A DNA stretch of 64,000 bases from Candidatus Pristimantibacillus lignocellulolyticus (GTDB lineage Bacteria; Bacillota; Bacilli; Paenibacillales; Paenibacillaceae). The stretch spans positions 1,556,501 to 1,620,500 of the forward strand of contig CP097899.1 in the NCBI GenBank assembly GCA_023639215.1. Direction: 5' to 3'. The translations under genes and the position numbers were made by a program. Every line of letters starts with the position of its first letter. The stretch's first letter is position 1. Of this stretch, positions 43,151 through 51,648 are shown one piece after another. The notes beneath the pieces are model-generated. The model worked only from the letters and a program-made list of their open reading frames with translations, made no database searches and was not told the origin of the DNA.

Positions 43151-44917
43151 TTACGATAACAGCTTCGCTAACTTGGCTGACATTCTCGGCCAGATTTGAC
43201 GATGAAGTTCAACATTAAGTTCTCGATTCGTTGGAACTTCTATTACTTGTAACCCACCATGTTGCTTAGCCTGCTGGAAAGCTTCACGGAATTGTTGCCA
43301 ACTTTGGATCCGCTGGAATTGACCACCGTACATCTTAATCGCATGCTCATAATCTAGCCCAGTTGGTGTACCGAACAATACTTCAAAATGATTAGCAAGC
43401 TTCGCTTGTGGTAGGAAAGAGAAAATACCTCCACCATCATTATTCACGATGATAATCGTTATATTGAGTTGATGAAGCTTAGCAGCTAACAATCCATTCA
43501 TATCGTGGTAGAAGGACAAATCTCCAATTAACAATACCGTCTGCTCATTTACTGCACTAATGCCGATCGCAGTAGATACCAGTCCATCGATTCCATTCGC
43601 TCCCCGATTAGCCATAATGCGAATCATTCCTTCTTTGTTACAGAAGAAACTATCTACATCACGAATTGGCATTGAATTGCCTACAAACAACGTGCCACCC
43701 TTACTCATTAATGCTTGTAGCTCCGTAACTACTGTACCTTCGAATAGTTGACCAGCATGATCTCGGATAGTTTCTTGTTGTAATAGCTCTCTTGTTACTT
43801 CATTTACATTAAGCCACTGCGCTGTCCACTTGCTATGCTGACGTTCTACAGACAGTTCCAACTGTATTGTAGCTTTGCTGAGTTGCTCGCAGAATAAGAC
43901 AGGATGCACAGTGAAGCGATCTGATACTAACAGTGTTGGATCACGCCAACCCGCTTCATCGACCACAATCATTCTGCTACTTTGATGACGATTTATATAT
44001 TGTAGTAACGGTTTTGAGACTGGCATTGCTCCAAGACGAATGATCACTGAAGGTTCAAGCGTTGTTGCCACCATTTCATCTCTCAAAAATGAATCATAAC
44101 TATCTAATACGTAGCTTTGATCATGAGATCCACTTCTTAGCTGAGATAGCGGATCAGCCAGAATAGGGTAACCAAGCAGCGTAGCTAACGCCGTCACTGC
44201 TTCTAACAGCTCTGGCTCATCATGAGGACCACATACAATAATCCCTTTGTTTTCCTCGCTTAATTGCTTGGCTAGCATCTGCATTTGTTCTACAGAAGCT
44301 ACCATCGTCCCTACTACATTTGCAGTATAAGGTCGATCATCATCTCTGCCTCCGCCAAATAACTGTGGATGCTCTAGATCAGGAAGCAATGGCTCACGCA
44401 ATGGGAAGTTCAAGTGGACGGGGCCACTGGGCATACTACTTGCTGTCATCACCGCACGTGCAGCAGAAATACGAGCATGCTTTAACATGAGCTCACTTTG
44501 TTCAGGTATCGGCATCTCCGAGAACCATTTCACATGATCACCGTACAGCCCAATTTGATTAATCGTCTGCGGGGCTCCTACGTCACGTAGCTCATGCGGG
44601 CGATCTGCTGTAAGCACCACTAATGGCACGCGCGACAAATTAGCTTCCGTTATCGCAGGGAAGTAATTAGCCGCAGCCGTACCTGATGTGCATAATAGTG
44701 CTACAGCTTCTTGTTTCGCCTTTGCAATGCCTAGTGCGAAAAATGCCGCTGAACGTTCATCTATATTCATCCATAGTTGAAGCTCTGGATGTTCTGCTGC
44801 TAATACCGCTAAAGGTGTTGAGCGCGAGCCAGGACTGACAACGATATGCTTCAAGCCCGATCTTACCAATTCATCAATAAATGCGCTTAGATATAATGTT
44901 GCTCCGTCTGAACTCAT
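43151..44917 (-). CDS. menD: SEPHCHC synthase MenD
   Basis: The ATG at 44917 has GGAGGG 6 nt upstream; about 588 residues. A ThDP-dependent enzyme joining isochorismate and 2-oxoglutarate. Motifs are the N-terminal VVSPGSRSTPLAV with the ThDP-activating Glu in NIDERSAAFFALG, and the C-terminal GDLSFYHDMNGLL to NNDGGGIFSFLP (ThDP/Mg binding). In B. subtilis MenD is inhibited allosterically by DHNA; the residues were not checked. Confidence 0.96.
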   Translation of the reverse strand: MSSDGATLYLSAFIDELVRSGLKHIVVSPGSRSTPLAVLAAEHPELQLWMNIDERSAAFFALGIAKAKQEAVALLCTSGTAAANYFPAITEANLSRVPLVVLTADRPHELRDVGAPQTINQIGLYGDHVKWFSEMPIPEQSELMLKHARISAARAVMTASSMPSGPVHLNFPLREPLLPDLEHPQLFGGGRDDDRPYTANVVGTMVASVEQMQMLAKQLSEENKGIIVCGPHDEPELLEAVTALATLLGYPILADPLSQLRSGSHDQSYVLDSYDSFLRDEMVATTLEPSVIIRLGAMPVSKPLLQYINRHQSSRMIVVDEAGWRDPTLLVSDRFTVHPVLFCEQLSKATIQLELSVERQHSKWTAQWLNVNEVTRELLQQETIRDHAGQLFEGTVVTELQALMSKGGTLFVGNSMPIRDVDSFFCNKEGMIRIMANRGANGIDGLVSTAIGISAVNEQTVLLIGDLSFYHDMNGLLAAKLHQLNITIIIVNNDGGGIFSFLPQAKLANHFEVLFGTPTGLDYEHAIKMYGGQFQRIQSWQQFREAFQQAKQHGGLQVIEVPTNRELNVELHRQIWPRMSAKLAKLLS

Positions 44918-44933
44918 CACTTTCCCTCCTACA

Positions 44934-45020
44934 ACTTTTCATGGCCTCTTGAATATCTACAATGCGAATGAAAAGTCACTTCGAAAGCATTAACAAACTT
45001 TTCATAATTTCTTGAAAACT
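44934..45020. repeat. Diverged relative of the 65-bp repeat, between menD and menF
   Basis: The order of acttttcat, gaatgaaaagtcacttcgaa, agcattaacaaacttttcat follows the yycH-yycI repeat units (cttttcgtta, aacaaaaagttacttcgtaa, gcacaaaccaaacttttt). One complete unit plus the start of a second is present. Confidence 0.6.
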
Positions 45021-45027
45021 CATTTAT

Positions 45028-45072
45028 ATTACTAATTCAGCTTTCTACTGGGTAGAAAGCTGAATTAGTAAT
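45028..45072. terminator. Perfect 21-bp hairpin between menF and menD
   Basis: attactaattcagctttcta and its reverse complement, loop of 3 nt. A run of T follows on the plus strand (after 45072) and a run of A on the other side. It is 18 nt past the menF stop. As a terminator for menF the minus-strand tail is poor, so it may instead act as an RNA-stability hairpin. Confidence 0.6.
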
Positions 45073-45089
45073 TTTTTTCACTACGTTGT

Positions 45090-46502
45090 CTAATTTTCAA
45101 CCTCAATAGCTTGCAATGCTGCTAACATCGGTCTGAATTTCAATGCTGTTTCATTATATTCACTAAGCGGATCTGAATCACCGACAATACCACATCCAGC
45201 AAATAAATATGCTGTACTATCCTTCAGTAACGCTGAACGGATCGCTGCAGCAAATTCGCCTTCCAATCGAGTATTCAACCATCCGATTGGGGCAGCGTAC
45301 CAACCTCGATCCATATGTTCTAAAGTACGAATGGACTCCAATGCAGCTTGTCTTGGCATACCACCAAGCGCTGGTGTAGGATGTAATGCTTCCACAGCTT
45401 GAAGTAATGTAACATTTGGCTTAGCTTGACCAGAAATAGGCGTAGCTAGATGCTGGATATCTTTCAGCTTGCGAATAATGGGTGCATCCGGTGCTGAAAC
45501 ATCTTCACAAAGCTCTAACATTGCATCCTTTATCATATGGACTGCTAACTCATGTTCATGTAGGTTTTTTACATCTTGGCTCAAGAAGCTACCGAGATGT
45601 TCGTCTTCGGAAACCGTTGCACCACGAGCAATAGATCCTGCTAACGATAACGTCTGGAATTGATCTCCTTGACGCTTAATTAATCGTTCAGGAGTTGCAC
45701 CAACAAAACAGCTACACTGCTTATCAATAGCAAAAACGTAAGTATCAATTTGTTCAGTTAATAAACTTCTAACTACTTCTACCGCATGGAACGGTTCTTG
45801 CGCTTCTAACGTAATCGCTCTGGCTAGTACCACTTTCTCTAACTCTCCATTACGTATAGATGATGCAGCATTACCTACCGCACTCATCCAATCAGAAGGT
45901 GCTATTTCTTCCTTCATAATAGATTGTAACACTTCTCTATCTGCCGCTTCATATGCGTATTTCGCAAGATCAATACTTAATGTCTCTTGCTCAACTTCAT
46001 CATCATCCGGTGAAATCCATGCGTTAATCGTAAGCCATGTCTTACCTTCATATTCCGTAACCATAAATTGAGGCACAGCAAAGCTAGTATGAGCGAAATC
46101 GCTCCACTTCTCTGTCCGTTCAATAATAGGATCAAATGAAAAACCGCCAAATAATATAGGTCCTACATAACCTGAAATATTATGATCAATAATTGCTTCC
46201 GTAGCAATTGCTGTCCAAGCGTCATTAATCTCTTCATAGCGTGTCGTAGCATTGCTCGCAGTTAATGTAAGAACACTACCTAAGCCAACGAATGATAACG
46301 TTCTGCCTGGTTCAGACCATAAAAATCGATTTCCCTTATATTTGTGTTCATCGTATGAAAAAAAGGCTGGTAAATCCATCTTGTTGATCTCGGATACGGA
46401 GCTTACCAACACATTATTTCCCGAAAGACGGGCTTGTCGTTTGCCTTCTTTCATTAATATGTACATTTTATTATTAGAAATCACGTTATTCACCCTTGTC
46501 AT
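45090..46502 (-). CDS. menF: Isochorismate synthase MenF
   Basis: 470 residues. The chorismate-binding enzyme fold, with the C-terminal catalytic region: KVVLARAITLEA, FVGATPERLIKR, SLAGSIARG, HEHELAVHMI, HPTPALGGMPR and GWYAAPIGWL, ending CGIVGDSDPLSEYNET. It isomerises chorismate to isochorismate as first step of menaquinone synthesis. The ATG at 46502 has a weak ribosome site; a GTG six codons in (AAGGG 8 nt upstream) is possible. It is divergent from menA. Confidence 0.95.
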   Translation of the reverse strand: MTRVNNVISNNKMYILMKEGKRQARLSGNNVLVSSVSEINKMDLPAFFSYDEHKYKGNRFLWSEPGRTLSFVGLGSVLTLTASNATTRYEEINDAWTAIATEAIIDHNISGYVGPILFGGFSFDPIIERTEKWSDFAHTSFAVPQFMVTEYEGKTWLTINAWISPDDDEVEQETLSIDLAKYAYEAADREVLQSIMKEEIAPSDWMSAVGNAASSIRNGELEKVVLARAITLEAQEPFHAVEVVRSLLTEQIDTYVFAIDKQCSCFVGATPERLIKRQGDQFQTLSLAGSIARGATVSEDEHLGSFLSQDVKNLHEHELAVHMIKDAMLELCEDVSAPDAPIIRKLKDIQHLATPISGQAKPNVTLLQAVEALHPTPALGGMPRQAALESIRTLEHMDRGWYAAPIGWLNTRLEGEFAAAIRSALLKDSTAYLFAGCGIVGDSDPLSEYNETALKFRPMLAALQAIEVEN

Positions 46503-46655
46503 TACCTTACCGAATTATCTGTTTCAAGAATACACTCCTACTAGAATATCGTCAACTTTCTACCAAGTTTCTAGCGTTGACACTTTAACCTAGTTATCCT
46601 ACACTTAGAATTGAACTTTATTATGTTACTTATATTATAATAGTAAGGATGCGGT

Positions 46656-47576
46656 ATGATGCAAACAGAATTACACACAACCACCGAAAATGTTTGGTGG
46701 CGGCTTATGCGTCCTCATACATTGACAGCGTCATTTGTCCCTGTATTCACTGGTACTGCAATGGCACTTTTTGATAATCAGATGAATTTGTTATTGTTTA
46801 TGTTGATGCTTGTTGCTTCGCTTCTTATTCAAGCTGCAACGAATATGTTCAATGAATATTACGATTTTGTTCGCGGACTAGACACAAAAGACTCTGTTGG
46901 TATTGGTGGAACCATTGTACGTGATGGTGTAGCACCGAAATTCGTACGAAATCTTGCCTTTTTATTCTACTTTATCTCCATCCTTCTCGGAATATATATT
47001 TGTATGGCTAGCTCATGGTGGATAGCAGTAATTGGCTTAGTATGTATGCTTGTTGGGTATTTCTATACAGCTGGTCCGCTACCTATTTCTTCTACTCCAT
47101 TTGGTGAACTATTTGCAGGCTTATTAATGGGTCCAGTTATTATTATGATTACGTATTACATTCAAACGGGCATTTTTTCATGGTCTCATTTCTATGTATC
47201 TATAAGTGTTGGTTTCTTGATTGGTGCGATCAATTTATCGAACAATATTCGCGATCTTGATGGTGACAAAGAATTTGGACGTAAAACTATTGCTATTTTG
47301 TTAGGACGTCCCAATGCGATTAAGTTACTTGCTGCTTCTTTCATTATTGCTTTCGCTTGGATTGTCGTCCTTGTCTTTACAGGACATGTTACACCTTGGG
47401 CTATACTTGTATTCGCTAGTGCACCTAAAGCGATTCAAGCGATTAAACAATTCCAAGGTAAAACGGTTGCTTTTGAAATGATGCCTGCTATGAAATCAAC
47501 TGCTCAGTTCAATACATTTTTCGGCTTATTATTAACGTTCAGTATATTGCTTGGCTATGTTGTGAAACAATTCTAA
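46656..47576 (+). CDS. menA: DHNA prenyltransferase MenA
   Basis: 306 residues, nine predicted membrane segments. UbiA-family motifs NMFNEYYDFVRGLDT (NxxxD) and NNIRDLDGDKEFGRKT (DxxxD) bind the Mg-diphosphate of the polyprenyl donor. It joins the prenyl chain to DHNA in the membrane. Divergent from menF, sharing a 150-nt control region, and followed after 40 nt by a thioesterase gene. Confidence 0.95.
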   Translation: MMQTELHTTTENVWWRLMRPHTLTASFVPVFTGTAMALFDNQMNLLLFMLMLVASLLIQAATNMFNEYYDFVRGLDTKDSVGIGGTIVRDGVAPKFVRNLAFLFYFISILLGIYICMASSWWIAVIGLVCMLVGYFYTAGPLPISSTPFGELFAGLLMGPVIIMITYYIQTGIFSWSHFYVSISVGFLIGAINLSNNIRDLDGDKEFGRKTIAILLGRPNAIKLLAASFIIAFAWIVVLVFTGHVTPWAILVFASAPKAIQAIKQFQGKTVAFEMMPAMKSTAQFNTFFGLLLTFSILLGYVVKQF

Positions 47577-47616
47577 TGAATGATCATCTACATGTCTTGT
47601 ACGGAGGAATACCCAT

Positions 47617-48009
47617 ATGATGGATATTAAAGGAACAATTATTGAAACGTTAGGAATTGAAACGTTAGAATTATCCGCTCAAAAAGTAGTATGTACAATG
47701 CCTGTAAATGAAAAAACTAAACAACCATTTGGCTTATTGCATGGTGGGGCATCTGTCGTTCTTGCGGAAACTGTTGCAAGTATCGGTGCATGGGCTAGCA
47801 TAGATCAAGAAAATGAAATTGCAATGGGCATGGAAATTAACGCTAACCATTTACGCAGTGTCGGACAAGGGATAGTTACAGCAGTAGGAACTCCACTGCA
47901 TAAAGGTCGTAGCTCCGCAGTATGGGATATTAAGATTACCGATGAACAAAATCGACTAATCTGTGTCTCTCGTTGTACAGTAGCGATAGCTAAGAAACGT
48001 AAAGATTAA
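47617..48009 (+). CDS. menI: Hotdog-fold thioesterase, probable DHNA-CoA hydrolase
   Basis: 130 residues, GGAGG ribosome site. PaaI/YdiI-type hotdog fold with QPFGLLHGGASVVLAETVAS (catalytic Glu in the LAET stretch), MEINANHLRSV and GRSSAVWDIKI. The men pathway needs a thioesterase to free DHNA from DHNA-CoA before MenA acts. As the gene directly follows menA, MenI function is the best guess, based on context. Confidence 0.8.
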   Translation: MMDIKGTIIETLGIETLELSAQKVVCTMPVNEKTKQPFGLLHGGASVVLAETVASIGAWASIDQENEIAMGMEINANHLRSVGQGIVTAVGTPLHKGRSSAVWDIKITDEQNRLICVSRCTVAIAKKRKD

Positions 48010-48049
48010 CAGGAGTAGTATTGAAGAGGCACTGCTAGTATAAAATATA

Positions 48050-48114
48050 AATACCCTATCATCGATGTAGCTGACAAAGATTAATCATCTTTTACTTACA
48101 TTGTGATAGGGTAT
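48050..48114 (+). terminator. Terminator of menA-menI
   Basis: Arms aataccctatcatcgatgta and tacattgtgatagggtattt pair with few mismatches; T run on the plus strand follows. Confidence 0.75.
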
Positions 48115-48175
48115 TTTCTTCTTATTATGATGATTAATGAGTACATAACATGCTACACCGAAAGGAGAACAATCT

Positions 48176-48652
48176 ATGTTGCACATTCAAAGATATCAAG
48201 CTTCACAAATAGAAGAAATAATTAACCTCTTCTACAATACTGTTCATCATATAAATGCGGCACATTATTCAGCTAAACAACTACAAGCTTGGGCCCCGCC
48301 AGAGGAGCGTTCCAATAAAGTTGAGAGTTGGCAGCAAAGTTTACAACAACATATTACCTACGTTGCGATAAAAGATGGCATAATCGTAGGTTTTTCTGAT
48401 ATGAGCGATGATGGACATCTTGATCGCCTATATGTACATAAAGATTATCAACGCCAAAGAATTGCTAGCACACTGCTAACTCATTTAGAGTACGATGCCC
48501 AGCAATTAAAGCTGGACTCCATCTATACAGAAGCAAGTATTACAGCTAAACCATTTTTTGAGCATCACGACTTTCAAGTGGAACATATGCAACAAGTTGA
48601 GCGGCAGCAGGTTTCATTAACAAATTACGTCATGAGTAAATCATTAGGTTAA
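48176..48652 (+). CDS. GNAT family N-acetyltransferase
   Basis: 158 residues, AAAGGAGA ribosome site. The acetyl-CoA loop is KDYQRQRIASTLLTHLE, preceded by the strand GHLDRLYVH. A C-terminal ASITAKPFFEHHDFQVEHMQ follows the pattern of YafP-like acetyltransferases. Substrate unknown. It is a single gene between menI and ssb. Confidence 0.82.
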   Translation: MLHIQRYQASQIEEIINLFYNTVHHINAAHYSAKQLQAWAPPEERSNKVESWQQSLQQHITYVAIKDGIIVGFSDMSDDGHLDRLYVHKDYQRQRIASTLLTHLEYDAQQLKLDSIYTEASITAKPFFEHHDFQVEHMQQVERQQVSLTNYVMSKSLG

Positions 48653-48803
48653 CAAATTTCATCGCTTTTCGTTTATCCACAGTGGATATCCTGTTTGCAC
48701 ATACATTATTCACAAGTGGATAACTCTCTTCTACGATCCTTCAGGTTTCTTCCACATGTTATTAACACACCATAATTTTAATCACGCTACCAATTATAAT
48801 AGA

Positions 48804-48834
48804 CAAAAAAAGGACCCTTGCATCAGCAAGGGTC
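48804..48834 (-). terminator. Terminator of rpsF-ssb
   Basis: Perfect 8-bp stem (gacccttg/caagggtc), 6-nt loop and eight T on the minus strand, 40 nt past the ssb stop. Confidence 0.85.
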
Positions 48835-48873
48835 AAAGTGACTTTTAACATAAATTCAAAACATGTCAGTGCA

Positions 48874-49365
48874 TTAGAATGGTAAGTCGTCTTCCGATAT
48901 ATCAATAGGGCGTCCGTCATCCTTGAATGGATCAACATTGGTACTGCGTGGGGCTTGAGCAGGACGATTACTTTGGCTTCCGCCATCTGCGTTATATCCG
49001 CCACCATTATTATTGCTATAGCTCTCTTCACGAGGGCTACCTTCACGATTGGATTCCAAGAAGCGAACATTGTCTGCAATTACTTCTGTAACATACACAC
49101 GCTTGCCCTCATTGTTCTCGTAATTCCGCACTTGAATACGTCCTTCAACTGCAGTTAAGCGACCTTTACGCAAATAGTTTGCGCAAGTTTCAGCTAATTG
49201 GCGCCACGTTACAACTGGAATGAAATCCGCTTCACGCTCTCCGCCACTAGAAGAAAATGGTCTATCAACAGCAATCGTAAATTGAGTAACAGCAACACCA
49301 GCTGGGGTATAGCGTAGTTCTGGATCCTTCGTTAATCTTCCGATCAATATCACACGGTTCAACAT
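48874..49365 (-). CDS. ssb: Single-stranded DNA-binding protein SSB
   Basis: 163 residues. OB fold (1-110: MLNRVILIGRLTKDPELRYTP to VTEVIADNVRFL), a Gly/Asn/Pro-rich linker (about 112-150), and the acidic tip DISEDDLPF that recruits replication and repair partners. It coats single-stranded DNA. It follows rpsF by 35 nt; the terminator directly behind it shows the operon ends here and rpsR is not part of it. Confidence 0.97.
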   Translation of the reverse strand: MLNRVILIGRLTKDPELRYTPAGVAVTQFTIAVDRPFSSSGGEREADFIPVVTWRQLAETCANYLRKGRLTAVEGRIQVRNYENNEGKRVYVTEVIADNVRFLESNREGSPREESYSNNNGGGYNADGGSQSNRPAQAPRSTNVDPFKDDGRPIDISEDDLPF

Positions 49366-49400
49366 TATTACTTTCCTCCCAATCGAAACCTTGAGACTTC

Positions 49401-49685
49401 TTAAGCTACATCTCTTACGATCAACGAACGGATAACTTCATCCGCAATCTTCATTACACGATCAAGCTCGTTTACAATCTCAGCAGTAGCTGTAAATTGT
49501 ACTAGTACGAAATGACCTTCACGAAGTTTGTTGATTTCATACGCAAGGCGACGCTTTCCGATAACATCGGATTTTGTAACCTCACCACCGTTGGAGATAA
49601 CTCCATTAAACTTTTCAACAAGAGCTTGAACAGCTTCTTGCTCAACATCCGGACGAATGATGTACATCACTTCATATTTGCGCAT
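49401..49685 (-). CDS. rpsF: 30S ribosomal protein S6
   Basis: 94 residues; GGGAGG ribosome site. MRKYEVMYIIRPDVE, GKRRLAYEINKLREGHFVLVQF and RSLIVRDV are S6 signatures. It pairs with S18 in the 30S subunit. In many bacteria the S6-S18 pair binds the rpsF leader to control this operon; here S18 is made from a distant gene. Confidence 0.97.
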   Translation of the reverse strand: MRKYEVMYIIRPDVEQEAVQALVEKFNGVISNGGEVTKSDVIGKRRLAYEINKLREGHFVLVQFTATAEIVNELDRVMKIADEVIRSLIVRDVA

Positions 49686-49786
49686 TTTATTTCACCTCCC
49701 TTTGGACTAACGGCCCTATAAATAGAGCAAGGAGCGAGTGTGTACTCGCATCTGCTTAGTATAACAAATGTTATAGGCAAATACAA
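49686..49786 (-). promoter_or_regulatory. rpsF promoter and leader
   Basis: On the minus strand TTGTAT (49786-49781), a 17-nt spacer and TATACT (49763-49758) form a good sigma-A promoter. The about 65-nt leader has a hairpin (gcgagtacacactcgc) and a ggccgttagtcc stretch containing CCG, so an S6-S18 autoregulatory structure is possible but not shown. Confidence 0.6.
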
Positions 49787-49830
49787 GGTAAGCATGACAA
49801 TGTTAATATACACCACCTATTATAGAAGTA

Positions 49831-49999
49831 GTTCAAAAAGCAGACTTTGATAACGATGATTAGCTTTGTAGCATATTCGACATCGAAGATGAAGTGAACT
49901 TGGGTAGTCTGGTACGCGTGTACTAATAATGTACACTTGCGTTCCTGCTCCCTCAAGTAGTACTTCATCTTCTTGATTCTGAAAGCCCGCATTTTGAAC
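49831..49999 (+). repeat. Palindromic intergenic repeat, copy 5 (upstream of rpsF)
   Basis: 169 bp with ends gttcaaaaagcagac and gcccgcattttgaac. Interior: gataacgatgattag, attcgacatcgaagatgaag, tcatcttcttgattctgaaa. As in copy 2, a further partial end (gtttaaaaactggacttt) follows at 50017. The rest of 49990-50348 has no supported gene. Confidence 0.75.
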
Positions 50000-50348
50000 C
50001 CTCATTGGAACTGGTAGTTTAAAAACTGGACTTTAATCGATGCAATACAGGAAGATTTACTTTCGCAACGAAGTTTTTTTCTTGAGCATGTATATTAATG
50101 AATCAATGTGCACATATTATAATCGACGGTGAAGAGAGGTGTGGTTCCGTTGGACTTAATAAGTGCAAGGAATAAAAGCTTTTCAACTCGCTAAATGTAG
50201 CAAGGGAAGGATTCCATTATTGCCCACGCAATAATGGTCATTACGATTAGTGGAATATTTGCTTAGCCTACGCTGAGTTTGTTCTTACTTGTGTAATTTT
50301 CTTTTCTTACAGAAGATGAAGTGTTACATCAATATCATTAGCCGTCAC

Positions 50349-50399
50349 AAAAAGAAAGACCCTATCGCTAAGATTATCTTAGTAGTAGGGTCTTTCTCT
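50349..50399 (-). terminator. Terminator of trpB
   Basis: Stem agaaagaccctat/gtagggtctttct around an 19-nt partly paired loop, with T-rich tail on the minus strand, just past the trpB stop. Confidence 0.75.
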
Positions 50400-50412
50400 T
50401 TATATAGATACA

Positions 50413-51573
50413 TTATTTCAGCATTTGAAAAACTTGCTCTACATCTTTATCACCACGACCAGAAAGGTTCACGATAATAATCTGATCTTGACTCATCGTT
50501 GGCGCAAGTTTTTTTGCATAAGCTATAGCATGTGCACTTTCTAATGCAGGAATGATTCCTTCTGTACGGGACAACTCTTGGAAGGCTGCTAACACTTCTT
50601 CATTAGAAATGGTTACATACTCAGCTCGACCACTTACTTTCAGATGGCTATGCTCTGGTCCAATTCCAGGATAATCAAGACCCGCTGCAATAGAATATGT
50701 TGGTTTTGGATTGCCTTCTTCATCAAGTAACACTAGACATTTAAATCCATGTAGTATACTTGGTACACCTTCAGTAAGTGATGGTGCTTGATCTGGTTCC
50801 ACGCCAATAAGACGTACAGACGGCTCGTCTATGTAATGAGCAAAAGCTCCAATTGCATTAGAACCTCCACCTACACATGCGATAACAGCATCAGGAAGGC
50901 GACCTTCTTTTTCAACAATTTGACGCTTAGATTCCTCACTAATAATAGATTGGAAATGTTTCACCATTGTAGGGAATGGATGTGGTCCTACTGCAGAACC
51001 AAGTAGGTAAAATGTATGTTTATAATTCTCAACAAGATCACCTAACGCAGCATCAACGGCGTCCTTCAAACGTCCTTGACCCGCTTCTACTGGTACTACT
51101 GTCGCTCCTAATAATTCCATACGGAATACATTTAGTGCTTGTCTACGCGTATCCTCTGCGCCCATATAGATAATACATTCCATATCGAACATCGCACACG
51201 CTGTTGCTGTAGCAACACCATGTTGCCCTGCACCAGTTTCAGCAATAACACGCTTTGCTCCCATACGTTTTGCAAGTAGAATTTGTCCAACGACATTATT
51301 TATTTTATGTGCTCCAGTGTGGTTCAAATCTTCGCGCTTCAAATAAATTTTTGCGCCACCCCACTCTTTCGTTAATCGATCTACATACGTAAGAGGATTT
51401 TCACGACCTACATATTCTTTCAAATAGTATTGAAGTTCTTCATTAAAGTCTGGGTCATCTTTAAAATGATAAAATTGCTCTGATAAATAATCCATTACTT
51501 CTTGTAATTCAGGAGGAACAAAACTACCGCCAAATTCACCAAAATAACCATCAACTCGCGTATTTTCACTCAC
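50413..51573 (-). CDS. trpB: Tryptophan synthase beta chain, stand-alone
   Basis: 386 residues, GTG start with TTGGAGG upstream. PLP enzyme that makes tryptophan from indole and serine. K90 in GAHKINN holds PLP; ETGAGQHG and GGGSNAIG bind substrate carboxylate and phosphate. Length and LTEGVPSILHG features are of the TrpB1 class that works with TrpA. No other trp gene is in the window, it has its own terminator, and no T-box or TRAP site was seen upstream. Confidence 0.93.
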   Translation of the reverse strand: MSENTRVDGYFGEFGGSFVPPELQEVMDYLSEQFYHFKDDPDFNEELQYYLKEYVGRENPLTYVDRLTKEWGGAKIYLKREDLNHTGAHKINNVVGQILLAKRMGAKRVIAETGAGQHGVATATACAMFDMECIIYMGAEDTRRQALNVFRMELLGATVVPVEAGQGRLKDAVDAALGDLVENYKHTFYLLGSAVGPHPFPTMVKHFQSIISEESKRQIVEKEGRLPDAVIACVGGGSNAIGAFAHYIDEPSVRLIGVEPDQAPSLTEGVPSILHGFKCLVLLDEEGNPKPTYSIAAGLDYPGIGPEHSHLKVSGRAEYVTISNEEVLAAFQELSRTEGIIPALESAHAIAYAKKLAPTMSQDQIIIVNLSGRGDKDVEQVFQMLK

Positions 51574-51648
51574 GATGTTGACACCTCCAATTCACATTAT
51601 AAAAGAGTTAATACTAATTAAGATATTATCATATGTAACGCCATTCTA

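Noticed and set aside
49820..50005. 61-codon minus-strand frame similar to the one at 30162
   Set aside because: Same repeat family, differing in length after indels, which argues against protein selection.
51574..51648. T-box leader before trpB
   Set aside because: The gap is only 75 nt and lacks the T-box sequence and a terminator hairpin.
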